A stretch of DNA of 64,000 nt. It comes from Lycorma delicatula. Taxonomy: Eukaryota; Arthropoda; Insecta; Hemiptera; Fulgoridae. A program made the translations under genes and the position numbers. Below, one piece after another: positions 37,036-47,604 of the stretch; position 1 is the stretch's first letter, and each line of letters opens with the position of its first letter. The stretch is from positions 296,955,647-297,019,646 of the forward strand of contig NC_134455.1 of NCBI RefSeq assembly GCF_047948215.1, given 5' to 3'. A model generated the notes under the pieces. That model worked only from the letters and a program-made list of their open reading frames with translations, did no database searches and had not been told where the DNA came from.

Positions 37036-39432
37036 ATACTAGAAAATGTTTGTTATCATTATGTGATAAAAGACCTCCGACAGTAAGTTATAAAACAATA
37101 AAAATTATTTATGTTTCTACTTTTAATATTATTATAATTATTTTTTTAATGAAAATCTTTAAAAAAAGAATAATGTTGTTTTTTTAAATTTATTTAATTT
37201 TTGATTTTAATAAGGAAACAGTTTGTTTTCGAAATTTTCTCTTCATCCAGTTATATTCTCTTATTATTATTATTATTATTACCATCATTAAAATTACAAT
37301 ATTTTGAAAATGCTTTTCAATTGTTATTCGTGGATTCTATTACAGCGAAGTTACTGTAATAACCTTATTTTCTCGTAATGAACTGTACGATTTACATACA
37401 GAATCGTTAGTTGATTAAGAAAAAATATTTCTATTGATTTGTTTTCTTGTAAAAATATTTTTTATGAAATTTTTCATTCCTCCAGAGAATGCTTTTAATC
37501 GATATCTACGGTATTTAATTTTTATTTCAGTAATTCATGTCGTATTTATTATTATTATTTTTATATTTATATGTTTCTCTTTTATTTGGTTAATTTTCTA
37601 GTTTTTTCTGTTTAAAATGCATTTGAATAGAAAGGGTTGTTTTTAACAAAATTTGTGTTTCACTTTTTGTAAATATCAAGCTAGTAGTCGTTTTTTTCTT
37701 TGTGTTTTTGTTGTAACTGGAACATTCGAGTGTTTCACCAAGAATTTTTATAAAAGTTTTTTGTGTAGCCTATTATTATTATTATTATTATTATTCTTTT
37801 TATTAGTATCATACATTTTTTCAAGGTTTGTATGTATGCATGCATAAATTTTGTTTTGTACGTATGAGTTATTACTGTTATTTCATTCATGAGCTCGCTA
37901 GTTTAATGGTACCATATATAGAACGTGCTTTCAAGTTTGGCTGTTCATGTTAGAGTTTTAAACCAGATAATATCGTTTGAAGTGTACTTTTAGTTTATTT
38001 AAGTTTTATTTTTACTTATTAAAAAAAAAAAAAATATTAAACTATTTTAAATTACTGATAATAGTATCAAAGAGTTTTTCATGTTAATTTTTTTTTTATT
38101 TAACACAAAATTGAAATTTGTCTCTTGAGAATAACATTTTTAAAGTTTTATAGTATAGAAAAACTTTACTTCAAGCGTTTAGAATATAAATTCTAACTTC
38201 ATTTTTAAAGTTTTTCTTGTATAAACTCAAGTTCCTTATGTAAGTTATAATTATTTCTATTCTCGCTTTACTTGTTACTTAAAAAAAAAAGAATTTTTTT
38301 CATTATAAAAAATATCATTATATTATTTTCTCTGCTGTAGAATATTTTTTATCTAATTTGTAGATAAAACTGTGCTTTACTGGGATCGAATTTATTAAAT
38401 GTTTTATTAAGTGCACCGATTCATATTGTCTTTAATTTTATAATTCTTATTATCTTATTCTACTTTTTATTGATGATATAAATTTAAAATTTTACAAACT
38501 GTTTTTTTCTTCCAGTTCAAGTTTGTTCACTACATTTGGACAAAACTGCATGGGGTACTATTTTATAAACTGAGTACTCTTAATGGGGTTTTTTATAAAC
38601 AAATTAGCAAAAAAATCCCTTTTTCTTTAAGTATTACGCAGTTTATCTTTAAATTTCTTATGAAAGTTATTTTTTGTAATCTTTAAAAAATAAATGATAA
38701 TTTATACAATCTTCTGTGTGTAATTTGTCTTTTAAAATTTCCTGAATTTTATCATGAATGTGATTGTAAAACAATTTTCTGCAGATCCTCGCTCAGAGAA
38801 AATAATTACCATAAATGTTTGATTCAATGTCAATTATTAATGATAGAAGATTAAAAATTAACTCCGATTTTAATTAACATAGGGCTTGATAGGTAAATAG
38901 ATTTACGTAACCATTCCATTCACATTTTGTGTTACTAGCATCCTGTAATAAATTAAAGTCAGAAAGGATTCTAAGAAGTAAAAATATTTTAAAATTTCAC
39001 TCGTTTAAGCCTAGAAAATCTTTAGAAATTGACCAAAATACCTGATTAATTTCTTTTTACAGAAACGTTTCTTTTAAATCGATAAACAATTTTTTAAAGA
39101 CAGTACCGTTGTTATTTGTATGTGAATAACCATCAGAGTTTTCTTATCGGTTTTTTCTTCATTGTTTTTATTCTTCGTATATCTCAGCACTCGCTAAGAT
39201 GCCTTCTAAATTTTCTTTCAACTATGTTTTTGCTACATCTGTTTATGATGATAGGATGTCTCACATATTTAATATGGTATCAAATCTATTTTGTCAAAAC
39301 AATTTTTGTATGTGGGAATCTGTATCACATTTAAGTACGTACGAGCAATGTTTATTATTGTTCGATAATTTCGCTTTACTCAGATTATAAATTTTTGAAG
39401 TTGATAGATATCTTCTCTCATTCAAGAATTGC
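37036..39432. other. AT-rich DNA, no gene recognised
   Basis: Contains TTA/ATT repeats at about 37261-37280 and 37769-37795. Only hydrophobic low-complexity ORFs driven by T-richness. Confidence 0.55.
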
Positions 39433-39469
39433 ATACCAATAAAAGTTGTTTTGCAACTTTTATTGGTAT
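39433..39469. repeat. Perfect 16-bp hairpin
   Basis: ATACCAATAAAAGTTG at 39433-39448 is exactly inverted at 39454-39469 with a 5-nt loop. It lies just before a 124-aa open frame (39451-39825) with no recognised motif. Confidence 0.85.
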
Positions 39470-40308
39470 ATTATTCTAAACGGTCAAAGAAAAATTTGAA
39501 TTCGTTAATATGCTGTTTCTATCTCGAATCCCGATATTCGAAGTACAATCGGCAGAATTATCGCCTATTGCTTAAAAGGAATCTTGAAACTTTTCTGGGT
39601 GGAGCTGTTTATCTCATGCGCTATTCTTCCCCGAAATTTTGTGTTTTCTACCCGTCAAATTCTTACCACACATTTCATCCGTTTTTGCTAAATGCAGTTT
39701 CTAAGAAAGTCGATCACTCTTTACTCGCTTCATGTTTAACGTGCTGGAAAATAATCAAGTCTTTGCATCGTTGGTGTGATCTGGCGTCGGAACTAACTTC
39801 TGACCGGTCTACCTTTCATGATTGATGGTTGCATCTAATTGTTGAAGTGGCAGTCGGATCTCTTTTAATGGAATGGAATGGAATGCAAAGTTGGCAGGAG
39901 TCTGTTACTCCCTACTTTATCGCAGAACCTGGACAGAGTCCCTTGCTGCTGGATCATTCTAATCGGGCTTGTTTTTAAAAGGGTTATTTTTTAATCTCGG
40001 ATCTAATTTTTCAAGTTTTGTCTATTATTATTTTAGTGAATTTAAGACGGATTTAATTGCATTCCAATCCGTTGTTAAACCAGCGTTATCGAACCCATTT
40101 CATGGGCCGACCGCGGAAGGCTAGGCTTATAAAGCCTGTCCTCCCGACGTAATTCCCCTTCAGACCGTCCACTGAAGTCCTTTCGGTGCTAACTCTTTAA
40201 TAGGCTAGCAGGAATACGCCACAACGGGGCACTAGCTATAAGGAGCGAGCAATGCGTCCCCTTTTCCGGAGGAGTCGCAATTGCTGGGATATTTTGTCTT
40301 ACTGTAAG
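39470..40308. other. Mixed-composition segment, probable retroelement debris
   Basis: The 124-aa frame (39451-39825) has normal composition, including HRWCDLASELTSDR near its end, but no family could be assigned. 39840-40308 is GC-elevated and has TGGAATGGAATGGAATGC (a short tandem tail) at about 39868 and the block GGGCCGACCGCGGAAGGC near 40109. It touches the poly(A) of the intact Jockey, so that element may have inserted next to or into another retroelement's UTR. Confidence 0.45.
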
Positions 40309-40507
40309 TTTTTTTTTTTTTAAATTTAGACCGCGTTTTTGTTTTATGCGCGACTTACCGTGTTTGACGTCTTCAAACTATATAACTCGCGAAAACTTTT
40401 CACTCGCGACCCCGGAAACGCGTCTGACGCACTATTCCGTTTATGGCTCATGCGATATGGAGGCCCCTAAGCCTGGTTTGTCGATTTTCGGCTACCGCAC
40501 CGCACCA

Positions 40508-43213
40508 TCACGGTGGTTCGTCCAGTACGGCGTGAGGCCGCTTCCTTACAACTGTCGGAGTTGGGTCCTCTCGGCAGATGTCCCGAAGATGACTGTGTTC
40601 GGACACAGCCGCTCTCCCGAACAGTCTGCGCGCCTGCGCCACCCCCACCTCGGACACGGATTGAAATCTCGCATCAGATCGGAGAGTGGCGTTCCTGACG
40701 AACCACGGAGCTCCAAAGATCGTCCGCAACGCGATGTTTTGGACGGCCTCGATCTTCTTTTGAAGCGAGGAGCTCAACACTGCCCCCCATGCCGGGTAAG
40801 CATATGTTAGAATCGGCAGTACGTACAGCCGAAAAATGAGGAGCTTAGTTGCCAGTGGGTACGGGCTGGCACTGTTCAGCACTGGGTATAGCGAGGCTCT
40901 GGCGGCCTTAGCCCTCCGGGTCGCATAATTTACATGTTCGCCGAAGGTAAGCCGCCTGTCCAACACCACCCCCAGGTACTTAACTGTTTTCTCAAAAGGG
41001 ATTTTCTCCCCTGAGATTTCCAGCTCTCTGGTCGGTTTACGTGTCTTGCATGTGAACATCACGGCCACCGATTTTTCACCGTTGACCCTGATTCTCCACA
41101 TGTCGAGCCACGGTTCCACTAAGTCCAGCTGCCTTTGGAGCCTCCGGACCGCGTAATCCACATTTGCGGATTCGTAGAAATATGCCGTGTCGTCTGCGTA
41201 AAGGGCCGTTTTGACCCCTTCCGACAGCGGCATATCGTTCACGTACAAAGTGTACAAGAACGGGGAAAGTACTGCTCCTTGGGGAACCCCAGCGGCTATT
41301 TCTCTGGTAGAGGAAATCGTTTCCCCTACGCGCACGACAAAATGTCGGTCTAGCAGATATGACCGCATCAGTCTGACATAGCGGTACGGGATCGCCGATC
41401 GCGCTAGCTTATAAAGCAGCCCGCTATGCCAAACTTTGTCAAAGGCCTTGGCCACATCCAGAAAAACGGCTGCAGTCACCCGTTTCCTGTTCAGGCCTCC
41501 GACAAGGTCGTCTATTATTTTTACCAGTTGGAGGGTGGTTGAGTGACCCTCCCTGAACCCAAATTGCTCGGGCCGCACTTCTCCCTCCATGTATCGCCTC
41601 AGTTTTTCGAGAAAAATCCTCTCGAACAACTTAGACAATACCGGTAACAGGGAGATTGGCCTATAATTCCGTGGGAAAAGTAAACTTTTCCCCGGTTTGG
41701 GTAAACATACGACTTTGGCCGTTTTCCAACAATTCGGGAAATATCCAACGTACAAAATGGACGTGAATATCACCGAAATTGCTGTAATCACGGAGGCCGG
41801 TATGTTCCGGAATGCACGGGCGCTGATCCCGTCGACACCCGGGGCCTTGTCGGGGCTTGTGGCCTTAATGGCTGCGGAAACTTCCGCTTCAGTGACTTGG
41901 TCAATCTCTAGAGGGGCGTCCTCCACCTGTGAGAAATAATCTACAAGAAAGGATTCCACCTCGGTTGTGTGCTCGTCGTTCGGGGAGGGAGGGGGGTTTG
42001 GAGTGAACTGCTCCTCCAAGGTATCGGCGAATACCTCGGCCCTCTCCGCCTCCGAGTATGCAAGAAAACCTCGCTGCCCCACAACCGGATGGCGAGGCTT
42101 CTTCCCTTCTCGCAGTCTCCTGTTCAACCTGAACACCGAGGAGATGTCGTCAGAGACCGAGGCGAGGTATTCGTTCCACGAATCCTCTCGATGGCTTGTC
42201 AGCAGTTGTTTTACCCTGTCCGTTTGATTATAAAAGGCCCGCTTATCAGCGGGGGACAGGGTGATTCGATATCTCCTCCTCAGTCGTCGTTTCTCCGTTA
42301 TGGCTTCGGAGATATGAGGAGGGAGGTCGTTTCGAACAACTGCTCGAGTTTTGGCCGATGAGCTGCCTGCCAGGGCCTCGGTCATTGACGACGTGACGCG
42401 CCCGACAGTGTCGTCGATTTCCTCCGGGGTGTTCAGGAGCTCAGGATTTACCGGCCTGTACTCCCGCTGGAGGGTCTCGTAGAACCTTTTCCAGTTGACT
42501 GACCTTCGGGGTATAGGCGGGGGATCTCGGCCACCCCCTGCCTGACCTAGTTCCAACAGGACAGGGGAATGGTCCGAGCTGAGGTCTTCTATCGTTTCAA
42601 TCATGAATGGGAGGGTACCCCCCTTCATGACTGCGATATCCAGCACGTCAGGCCTAGATCTGCCTGAGCGATGCACGAACGTGGGCACCTCAGGGCCTAC
42701 GACGACCAAGCGGCGGGCTCTCGCCCTTTCGTACAGCAATCTGCCATTCGGATTTGTCAGAATGCTGTTCCATGACACGTGTTTGGCATTGAGGTCGCCC
42801 ATGAGTATCACGGGCCCATCCCAATTTTCCAGCACGGCATCCAGATCTGCGCCGGTTACCGCGTCGTTCGGCTTGCTATAAGCCGAAACCAGCCGATACA
42901 CCGTGCCCAGATGCTCCACATGCACACACGTTTGCTCCATCACGTTTGTATGAAGAACAACGCGCGTATGCATGTGGCGTCTGTGGACTAAAACCGCAGT
43001 TCCACCAGAGGTGCGAGATCCGGGTCGAACTGGCCTATCCGTCCTATATGTAAAATAGTTCCGAAGGGTCAGTTGCTTGTTTGGGTTCAAGCACGTCTCA
43101 GACAACAGTATCACGTCTATCAGTAGATCCTCGGCCAGACGGCATAGTTCCTCCGTCCGGCCTACTACTGAGTTGGCGTTCCACTGCAAGAGTCTGAGGG
43201 TGGGCCTAACCAT
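40508..43213 (-). CDS. Jockey ORF2: endonuclease-reverse transcriptase, 901 aa
   Basis: This protein would nick target DNA and copy the element's RNA at the nick (target-primed reverse transcription). An APE-type endonuclease fills about residues 6-222. It shows LLQWNANSV (N12/N14), LLSETCL (E39), YRLVSAYS, LMGDLNAKHVSWNS (D140, N142) and SSDHSPVLLEL (D214, H215). The RT spans about 440-760: PGVDGI (459-463), NYRPISLL (516-523), QFGFREGHSTT, FLDVAKAFDKVW (D586, D592), AGVPQGAVLSP (641-651) and YADD (672-675), with VKYLGVVLDRRLTF after it. The C-terminus has YVLPILTYAYPAWG and APWFVRN. There is no RNase H domain, as in the Jockey clade. All visible catalytic residues are present. The ATG overlaps the ORF1 stop by 8 nt, so translation probably depends on reinitiation. 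The long plus-strand frames over this gene are shadows. Confidence 0.96.
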   Translation of the reverse strand: MVRPTLRLLQWNANSVVGRTEELCRLAEDLLIDVILLSETCLNPNKQLTLRNYFTYRTDRPVRPGSRTSGGTAVLVHRRHMHTRVVLHTNVMEQTCVHVEHLGTVYRLVSAYSKPNDAVTGADLDAVLENWDGPVILMGDLNAKHVSWNSILTNPNGRLLYERARARRLVVVGPEVPTFVHRSGRSRPDVLDIAVMKGGTLPFMIETIEDLSSDHSPVLLELGQAGGGRDPPPIPRRSVNWKRFYETLQREYRPVNPELLNTPEEIDDTVGRVTSSMTEALAGSSSAKTRAVVRNDLPPHISEAITEKRRLRRRYRITLSPADKRAFYNQTDRVKQLLTSHREDSWNEYLASVSDDISSVFRLNRRLREGKKPRHPVVGQRGFLAYSEAERAEVFADTLEEQFTPNPPPSPNDEHTTEVESFLVDYFSQVEDAPLEIDQVTEAEVSAAIKATSPDKAPGVDGISARAFRNIPASVITAISVIFTSILYVGYFPNCWKTAKVVCLPKPGKSLLFPRNYRPISLLPVLSKLFERIFLEKLRRYMEGEVRPEQFGFREGHSTTLQLVKIIDDLVGGLNRKRVTAAVFLDVAKAFDKVWHSGLLYKLARSAIPYRYVRLMRSYLLDRHFVVRVGETISSTREIAAGVPQGAVLSPFLYTLYVNDMPLSEGVKTALYADDTAYFYESANVDYAVRRLQRQLDLVEPWLDMWRIRVNGEKSVAVMFTCKTRKPTRELEISGEKIPFEKTVKYLGVVLDRRLTFGEHVNYATRRAKAARASLYPVLNSASPYPLATKLLIFRLYVLPILTYAYPAWGAVLSSSLQKKIEAVQNIALRTIFGAPWFVRNATLRSDARFQSVSEVGVAQARRLFGRAAVSEHSHLRDICREDPTPTVVRKRPHAVLDEPP

Positions 43214-44672
43214 ACCTTGACAGTACAGCCATGAGGCACTCTATTAAGGACTGAATACAGTCCTTGAGAGATTTTGCCTGGAGCAGGCGTGGCAAAACCA
43301 TCATGATATCTGGCAGGATATCCTTCACTGTCATCTGCGACAGGAAGTCCATGCCAGTGGTCTCCAACGGGGTAGCCGGTTTCGGATTGCCGCTGGGGGT
43401 GCCTTTTGGCGCGGCCGCCCTTTTGGTGGGGCGCGGGGCCACAGGGGCCGCGGTGTTTTTAACAGCCTGCTTGGCCTTCCCAGCCGGAGCAGGCTTTGCC
43501 TTTCCCGTCGAGGAAGGCTTGGCCTTCTTCGCCGGGGCCGGCTTTGGCTTTCCCGTCGAGGAAGGCTTGGCCTTCTTCGCCGGGGCCGGCTTTGTCGCCG
43601 CCTTTTGTTTTACCACCTTCTTGGTGGTTGCCGCCGGTTTTGGCTTGGCGGGTGTTGGGGAGGTTACCTCCCCTTTTTTCACGACCGCTTTGGCCACGGG
43701 TGCCGGCACCTCCGGTTTGGGGACTATTTTTCCCCCACCGGCAACACGGGCCCAGCTGCGGCCGTCCAAAGTCGCGGGCTTTTTAAGTCCCTTGACTTTG
43801 TTTGTCTGCTCCTTATAATAGGGGCAGCCCCTGTAATTGGCCGGATGTGGCCCCTTACAGTTGACGCATGAGGCTGGTTCCTCACGCGGCTTGACGCAGG
43901 CAGAAGTGTCGTGGTTTCCACCACACTTTACGCATTGCTGGGCCCTCTGGCAGTAATTGGACGAGTGTCCAAATTTCTGGCATCTGTGGCACTGGGGTGG
44001 CCCCCCTCGTGACACAAATGCAGTCACTGCGACCTTGCAGTAAAAAATACTGCCAAGGTCATAAATGGCCCGGGCCAAAGGGGTCCTCTTAAGGGCCACT
44101 AGGCAGGTCGGGGTTTCCCGACCGTCCCTTGTGAGGAGCTTCTTAACCGAAACCACCTCATAGCCAAGGGAGGTCAGTTCCTCCCTTACTTCCTCCGGGG
44201 CAGCCCCATAGGGGATCCCCCGTATAACCACCTTCAGCTCCCTGTCCTTCGGGAGCTGAAAGGAGTGAAAGGCGATTCCCTTCGAGTGCAGAAAACTCTG
44301 CACCGCCCGGTAATCCGCCTCGCTGCCCAGCTGCAGCCTTATCGAGAGCCCGGTGCTTTTAGCCACCAGGCGCCCCCCAATCCTCGACTTTATGTCCCTC
44401 GCCAATGCTGGCCACTCTTTCGGGCAGTCCAGCATTATCGGCGGGATTTTCTCCCGCCTGACGGTAGCAGGCTGTGATGGGGCCCCATCATCAGCCTGCG
44501 AGTTGGCGGCTGCTGCAGCCTTGCTACAGCCCGCTACGGGCTCCGCCTCCATAGGAGGCGCGGAGTCCCGGCGTTTCTGGCGCTTCCTAGCGCCAGACCC
44601 GCTTTCCTCTCCACCGTCGGACAGTTCCGTGGTGGGAGAACGGGGTGGAGGAGGCCTTATTTTTCCTTCCAT
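43206..44672 (-). CDS. Jockey ORF1: gag-like nucleic-acid-binding protein, 488 aa
   Basis: Expected to coat the element RNA and form the RNP that carries ORF2 to the nucleus. Residues 1-75 are acidic/basic and disordered with a KRQKRR cluster (31-35), a possible nuclear signal. About 76-220 is the RNA-recognition-like region typical of Jockey gags (ARDIKSRIGGRLVAKSTGLS, KGIAFHSFQLPKDRELKVVIRG). Three zinc knuckles follow at 228-283: CX2CX4HX4C, CX2CX3HX4C and CX2CX3HX6C. Residues 318-436 are a Lys/Ala/Pro-rich tail resembling histone H1, with a 16-residue repeat. The end (440-488) is predicted helical (MDFLSQMTVKDILPDIMMVL). It starts at ATG 44672 in the context CTCAATGG and ends at TAG 43206, inside the ORF2 start. 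The H1-like tail is unusual to my knowledge for this family. Confidence 0.94.
   Translation of the reverse strand: MEGKIRPPPPRSPTTELSDGGEESGSGARKRQKRRDSAPPMEAEPVAGCSKAAAAANSQADDGAPSQPATVRREKIPPIMLDCPKEWPALARDIKSRIGGRLVAKSTGLSIRLQLGSEADYRAVQSFLHSKGIAFHSFQLPKDRELKVVIRGIPYGAAPEEVREELTSLGYEVVSVKKLLTRDGRETPTCLVALKRTPLARAIYDLGSIFYCKVAVTAFVSRGGPPQCHRCQKFGHSSNYCQRAQQCVKCGGNHDTSACVKPREEPASCVNCKGPHPANYRGCPYYKEQTNKVKGLKKPATLDGRSWARVAGGGKIVPKPEVPAPVAKAVVKKGEVTSPTPAKPKPAATTKKVVKQKAATKPAPAKKAKPSSTGKPKPAPAKKAKPSSTGKAKPAPAGKAKQAVKNTAAPVAPRPTKRAAAPKGTPSGNPKPATPLETTGMDFLSQMTVKDILPDIMMVLPRLLQAKSLKDCIQSLIECLMAVLSRYG
43501..43596 (-). repeat. 48-bp tandem repeat within ORF1 tail
   Basis: Units 43501-43548 and 43549-43596 differ by about two bases and encode two copies of a 16-residue unit (core PAPAKKAKPSSTGK, residues about 360-391). 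A partial third unit precedes it on plus (43471-43500). The repeat keeps frame (48 is a multiple of 3), so unit number can change without breaking the gene. Confidence 0.93.
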
Positions 44673-45130
44673 TGAGGAAAATAAGGAAGAAAAATTTAAA
44701 AATTAAAATTAAACTTAATTTACACTTCTTAATCTACACTTGCTGTAAAATAAAATCACTGACAAGAAAATCAATTAAAAAATAAAATTATTTTAAAAGT
44801 AGCACAATAGTCCTATAATAATAGGCTATTTACTTAACGTATTCACAATGACTACAAGAGTTCACTTTACATTATTAGAAATGTTGAATAGTATAAAAGT
44901 AAAATTAAGAAAAGGATTATCCTTTTCTTAATGTGACTGGCCTGTAGTCCAGGTAGCTGGCCGCCCGGCTGATGTCCTAGCAGACCCTTCTCACATTGTC
45001 TGGCGACGCAGGTAGAAGAACTGTTGAACACCTGGCTGGACTGGTTACAACTGACAATTCACAGAGCACAACAAAACACAACCTTTCACTACAAGAGCCA
45101 AGGATGGAATCTCTCTCTTTTAATAGCTTG
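44673..45130 (-). promoter_or_regulatory. Jockey 5' UTR / presumptive internal promoter region
   Basis: LINE 5' UTRs of this clade normally hold an internal Pol II promoter. Here the ORF1-proximal 200 nt are AT-rich, while 44931-45110 is GC-richer. A near-perfect 25-nt palindrome (TAAGAAAAGGAT, one-base loop, inverted copy) lies at 44906-44930. No specific promoter element could be demonstrated. Confidence 0.5.
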
Positions 45131-45920
45131 ACCGAAAATAAAAAAAAGGATTCTGTTAAAATTTTTGCTTGAACAATGCCTTAAATCGTTATTTAAGATA
45201 AATTTTTATTAGAAAGTTTTAAATCTATATTTAAAATAAAATTATGGGAAAAACATTAAAAAAAAAAACATATTTTTATTTATTCTGAGTTTCATTTTAA
45301 GTGTCACCATTGGAATTTCTGAAACAAGACTCGTCACTTACTTTTCTGTAAGCAATAAAAATATTACTCGGTACGATAATAGGTGCTTGGTTCGGCATTT
45401 TTCATTTTGTACCATTTTTCAAATATGGAGACCAATGGTAGCAACTTCTACTTTTTTTTCAGTTTTTGATGGAAAGCATCATTTTGAGACGTTTTTATTC
45501 TTGGATATTTTTTCCGTAAGCGAATATTCAGCTGAGAACTGTCTGGTGAAAATTAATATGGCGGCCAACATAATTTTTTCAAGTCAAAAATGAAAATGTC
45601 TTGCAGTAATACTCCTATTGAAAATTGGATAAAAAATACGAAGTTTCCCATATAAATGTTTTCTTTAACTATGGTTTTTTTCAATGACCCTAAATGTAAC
45701 ACCGTAAAATGAACACTCCGTGTATACATTTAGGAATTCTGAAAATCTATCTATGTAGCTTTGAAATTTCAAAGCAACATATGAAAAAGTTCAGGTACCT
45801 CTACATGTAAGCAACTCAAAATATTTACAACATTGCTAATTTGGTTGAAAAAAAAAAAAAAAATAATTTTCAAATTTGCTTTAATGTGTAAGATGTGTAT
45901 TTTTTTTTAATGCGTATAGC
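45131..45920. other. AT-rich DNA, possible transposon remnant at 45390-45725
   Basis: The end of the segment, AATGAACACTCCGTGTATAC at 45705-45724, resembles the terminal phrase of some insect DNA elements. The 5' part has ATGGCGGCCAACATAA. No transposase motif survives and no partner TIR was found. Weak. Confidence 0.35.
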
Positions 45921-46245
45921 ATATTTTTACTTCTTTGCAGGAAGTAAAGGAGGTATTGTGATCGCGAAAAATTTCGGTTTTCAGATTTCAACGTAAATAT
46001 CCACTTTGACCATCCCTGAATCCATTTTGACTAGTTTTGGCTTGACGTCTGTACGTACGTACGTATGCATGTATTGTATGTACGTACGTCTCTCGCATAA
46101 CTCAAAAACGATTAGCCGTAGAATGTTGAAATTTTGGATTTAGGACTGTTGTAGCATTTAGTTGTGCACCTTCCCTTTTGTTTGCAATCGACTGGACCAA
46201 AGTGTCCAAAAAAGCTCAATATCCCAAAACATCTGGATTTTGGAA
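45921..46245 (+). repeat. Interspersed repeat family D, long copy
   Basis: Starts TTTTTACTTCTTTGCAGGAAG and contains ATTTCGGTTTTCAGATTTCAACG, GACCATCCCTGAATCCATTTTGAC, a CGTA-type microsatellite (46055-46090) and ATCTGGATTTTGGAATTTT. A second copy at 60610-60757 matches both ends but lacks about 180 bp in the middle. No ORF. Likely a non-autonomous element; class unknown. Confidence 0.75.
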
Positions 46246-47244
46246 TTTTTCTTAATTGTAATAATCAGCCCTCATTGAGAGATTTTGAAGGATATATCAT
46301 AAGTGGTATTTATTTTCATTTGTCCCAGAGTTATAGCCAAATAAAATTTTAATTAACGAATATTTGAATTTTGTAAGGGGAAGACAAATCAGTTCGAATT
46401 CATTTTTTTTTTTTTAACTTTTTTCTAATTAAAATATATTAATTTATTAATAATTATTAACCTCTGGTTGTAAAAATTTTTTACGATAAATAATAGTTCA
46501 ATAATAACAATAAAAAAAAGAATGAAAAACAATCAGAAGTTATTTGTGAAATAAAATTATATGTAGTTTTAAAAATGTGTATATGTAATTTAATAGGCGT
46601 ACAAGGTGGTGTCCCACATCAGATTTTTTTGTTAGTAGTAAGTAATTAATTTGTAAACACTGACGTAGCAAAGTAGTTACAAAAAAATTGAATAATTACT
46701 TAAAATACATTTTTTAATTTCGCTTTGTTAACATTAATTCTGTTGGCAATTACAAAGTCAGCGTAAAATTTCATTAGCTCTTTCCAATCAACACTTTATT
46801 CGCATTGGGTGACGTTAAATTACTTCCCGTAGATGACGCTAAGCTACAGTCTGTAATATAGTAATTGTAGAAGTGGATAATCTTAAAATGTTTTAAGATT
46901 TATTTATATTTGCGTAAAAATTGAAATTATTATTATTGGTTGCTGGCGTCCCGGCTTTTCATCTGGAAGGTTTTGTTTTTGGATTCTGATTACACTTCGT
47001 ATTTTTTTTACGTGCTATAATATTCAATCGTTTAGCAATTCTGAAGGTAACTTCAAATTGATAGATATACTGATTAATGGAAATTATACGAATATATATT
47101 TGGAGCTATTTTTTCCTTTATCATAAGTTTTATTAAATTTATTGGCAAGGTTATAAAAATAGTAAAAAATAACTTATACGGATAAATGTTTATTCATAGT
47201 ACATACAGTACACATAATACAATACACATTTCACTGTACGTTAC

Positions 47245-47292
<48 letters not shown>

Positions 47293-47604
47293 CATATGTA
47301 TTTTATAATACATATATGTATATATATATGTTTTAAAATTCTATTAGCATATTTTACAGTTATAGTTCAGTTATATGTTCAGACAGATGTTCAGTTTTGG
47401 CATACAATTCCATTGTCGTCCCATGTGTGACCAATAACATCTCAATTGAACAACACTATTTTTTTATGGTTTTTGAAGTTTTTTTTACTTTTATTAATTT
47501 CTTTTCCTAGTGTGTACGTTACAGCCTGTTCAACTAGTGAACAATAAGCAACCTTCCCCCCTTCCAAATCGGATGAGAGTGACATGTAAATAAGATGTAA
47601 TTTT
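46246..47604. other. AT-rich DNA with TA microsatellite
   Basis: TA repeat at 47247-47288 followed by an inverted ATACATATGTAT-type patch (about 47290-47335). A weak tRNA-like SINE fragment may lie at 46945-46990. No gene. Confidence 0.5.

Larger units (their letters stand above)
40309..45130 (-). mobile_element. Full-length-like Jockey-clade retrotransposon, both ORFs open
   Basis: About 4.8 kb on the minus strand: a 5' UTR of roughly 0.46 kb, ORF1, ORF2, a 3' UTR of about 190 nt and poly(A) (T13 at 40309-40321 on plus). Composition is strikingly richer in G+C than the flanks. The 5' end is estimated from where the elevated-GC, repeat-like sequence stops near 45110-45130. I could not identify a target-site duplication (the 3' flank reads CTTACAGTAAG). 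The absence of stops in 1,389 codons argues for recent insertion. Confidence 0.9.

Noticed and set aside
40346..40810. 154-aa plus-strand frame at the Jockey 3' end
   Set aside because: Antisense to the conserved C-terminus of ORF2 and its UTR; no family resemblance.
43264..43871. Long plus-strand open frames (184, 96, 88 aa) opposite Jockey ORF1
   Set aside because: They are antisense shadows of the Lys/Ala/Pro-rich gag tail; the high G+C and repeat remove stops on the opposite strand. No start context or motif.
45390..45725. DNA transposon with an ACACTCCGTGTATA end
   Set aside because: Only one terminal-like phrase was found; no partner TIR, duplication or transposase motif. Kept only as a weak note.
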